DNA of 64,000 nt from SG8-41 sp963699525 (GTDB lineage: Bacteria; Pseudomonadota; Gammaproteobacteria; Burkholderiales; SG8-41), in contig CAVOUI010000013.1 of assembly GCA_963699525.1 (NCBI GenBank), positions 62,001-126,000 on the forward strand. The letters are read 5' to 3'. Positions 63,028 through 64,000 of this stretch are shown piece after piece. Position numbers and translations under genes: made by a program. Below the pieces are notes generated by a model that was not told where the DNA came from, ran no database searches, and saw only the letters and a list, made by a program, of their open reading frames with translations. Each line of letters opens with the position of its first letter. Position 1 is the first letter of the stretch.

Positions 63028-63843
63028 TCATTGCAATTCCGGAGCCGCCGCCAGGTGCGCCTCGAGCGCTCCCGGCTCGTCCCTCAGATACGACTCGACG
63101 GCAGGATAGTCCACCTCGTAGAGCGGATGCATCGAGCCGGGCCACGCGCCGCGCGGCACGACGGCGGCGGCTTCGACCAGAAAGCCCGGCACGAGCGTCA
63201 GTTCCGGCCGCGCCGCAAGCGACTCCGACGAAACCAGCCGCTCCGCGGTGACGAGCACCCGCTTGGCCGCGCGCGTCAGGGGATGGTCCCAGAACGGGGA
63301 GCCCAGCACGCGCGCGTTGCCCTGCTCGTCCACCTCGTTGGCGTGGATGACCGCGATGTCCGGGGAGATGGCGGGGATGACGTAGACGTCCTTTCCCGAG
63401 CCGTACGGATCTCTGATCTTCTGCCAGCCGTTCAGCGCGGCGAGATCGCTTCCATGCACGCCGCCGACCGGCTGGAAGGGAACCCCGTATGCGGCTGCAC
63501 GCAGCCCGGCAACGAGGGTCATTCAGGCGTGCTCTTCGAGCGCGGCTTCCTTGCGTTCAATCGCCCTGCGGTACCACGGGGCGAGCCCGAAGTTGCCTTC
63601 CATGGCGACGATGCCGGCCCGCACTTTCGCCACCGCGCCGGCGCGGCACAGCAGATCGAGGTCGTAGCCGGGCGAAGACTTGATGATTTCCAGGTTCCGC
63701 CGGCGCTGGCGCGCGAGCTCGCGCACCAGTGCAAACGGGCCGCGGTGCAGGAATACCCCGCCGAGCCCGAGTGCGCAGCCGTCGGGCACGCGCTGCGCGA
63801 GATCGGAGAGGCTGCAAAGCTTGGACGGCGCGGCTTGTGGCAT
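63028..63843 (-). CDS. CoA-transferase subunit A with in-frame UGA (two-part)
   Basis: ATG at 63843 has GAGGG 6 nt upstream and opens LCSLSDLAQRVPDGCALGLG, GVFLHRGPFALVRELARQ and AMEGNFGLAPWYRRAIERKE, a class I CoA-transferase alpha subunit. An in-frame TGA at 63525-63523, after EEHA, interrupts it. The same frame continues at once (MTLVAGLRAAAYGVPFQPVG, then IAVIHANEVDEQGNARVLGS) to the end at 63028. The total, ~271 residues, is the normal length. The UGA stands where I would expect a cysteine in relatives, so nonsense mutation, sequencing error or recoding are all possible. A split gene starting at the ATG at 63522 is less likely. Confidence 0.75.
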
Positions 63844-63902
63844 GATTAGCCCTCGCTGGTCGAGGAAAATCATAGCATCAAGCTTTCCCAGGGAGCGTCC
63901 CC

Positions 63903-64000
63903 ATGCATGCCGAAGTGAGAGACCGCGCCGTCGCTGTCTGGAGCGCCGAGTACTGGGCGCACAAGGGGAAGGTCAGGCTCTACGTCTTCCGCAAGCGCGC
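63903..64000 (+). CDS. Start of a gene running out of the window (possible alpha/beta hydrolase)
   Basis: An ATG at 63903 with GGGAG about 8 nt upstream opens MHAEVRDRAVAVWSAEYWAH and about 12 more residues before the window ends. The segment KGKVRLYVFRKR is what one sees at the start of some alpha/beta hydrolases of catabolic clusters, but the piece is too short to be sure. It is divergent from the CoA-transferase operon, sharing a ~60-bp promoter gap with it. Confidence 0.45.
   Translation, partial: MHAEVRDRAVAVWSAEYWAHKGKVRLYVFRKR

Overview
This window is GC-rich bacterial chromosome and looks betaproteobacterial (Burkholderiales-like). The evidence is four orphan Bug/TctC-type periplasmic receptors, a TAXI-TRAP transporter, a pilGHIJ-chpA twitching chemosensory cluster, many CoA-linked catabolic genes and short GC-rich REP-like repeats. 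I see no rRNA, tRNA, CRISPR array, transposase or phage gene. A scatter of single-base lesions suggests an environmental or metagenomic assembly, though real gene decay is equally compatible with the sequence.

Layout. 0-2.4 kb: tandem paralogues of exported proteins with a SAM-methyltransferase fold (a C-terminal fragment, a 43-residue remnant, a frameshifted copy and an intact copy), followed by an overlapping amino-acid permease and a 5'-truncated DUF1254/DUF1214 gene. 4.9-11.2 kb (minus): enoyl-CoA hydratase-like protein, a damaged Vgb-like propeller gene, an 86-residue protein coupled to it, and a binding protein/fused permease/ATPase ABC importer. 11.2-14.6 kb (minus): a heavily disrupted Ca2+-type P-ATPase reading into a universal stress protein. 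15.1 kb: a LysR regulator. 16.1-24.7 kb (minus): pilG-pilH-pilI-pilJ-chpA, with ChpA split by one base and no CheR or CheB partner. 25.3-27.7 kb: GST, FIST and DUF599 genes. 27.7-31.8 kb (minus): TAXI receptor (three lesions), fused TRAP permease and a DapA-fold protein lacking its usual catalytic residues.

31.9-44.3 kb: DUF924, an HNH protein whose start lies in a palindromic element, a Rho-independent terminator, and two divergent operons. The minus operon is Bug-Bug-GGT-OsmC-MBL; the plus operon is GGT-amidase-Bug-Bug-outer-membrane protein-hydrolase. Together they suggest capture and processing of gamma-glutamyl or other small organic compounds, but no TctA/TctB membrane subunits are present. 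44.3-54.6 kb: a response regulator, an FAD oxidoreductase, a diguanylate cyclase, a GPAT-like acyltransferase, HtpX behind a sigma-32-like promoter, a 1082-residue protein with a ~555-residue charged helix and an AsmA-like domain, and an HD/PDE-like hydrolase. The response regulator and the giant protein share an N-terminal ~70-residue domain.

54.6-64 kb: CoA and carboxylic-acid metabolism. It contains a quinone oxidoreductase, an acyl-CoA synthetase and a polysaccharide-deacetylase-type hydrolase. A minus-strand operon follows with a two-subunit CoA-transferase (subunit A interrupted by UGA), an Asp/hydantoin racemase-like protein, a fused CitE-like lyase/acyl-CoA dehydrogenase and a CaiB-type CoA-transferase. 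The window ends in the first codons of an unidentified gene. The most unusual candidates are the giant AsmA-like protein with its shared N-terminal module, the lyase-dehydrogenase fusion, the exported methyltransferase-fold family, and the palindrome that supplies the yajD start.
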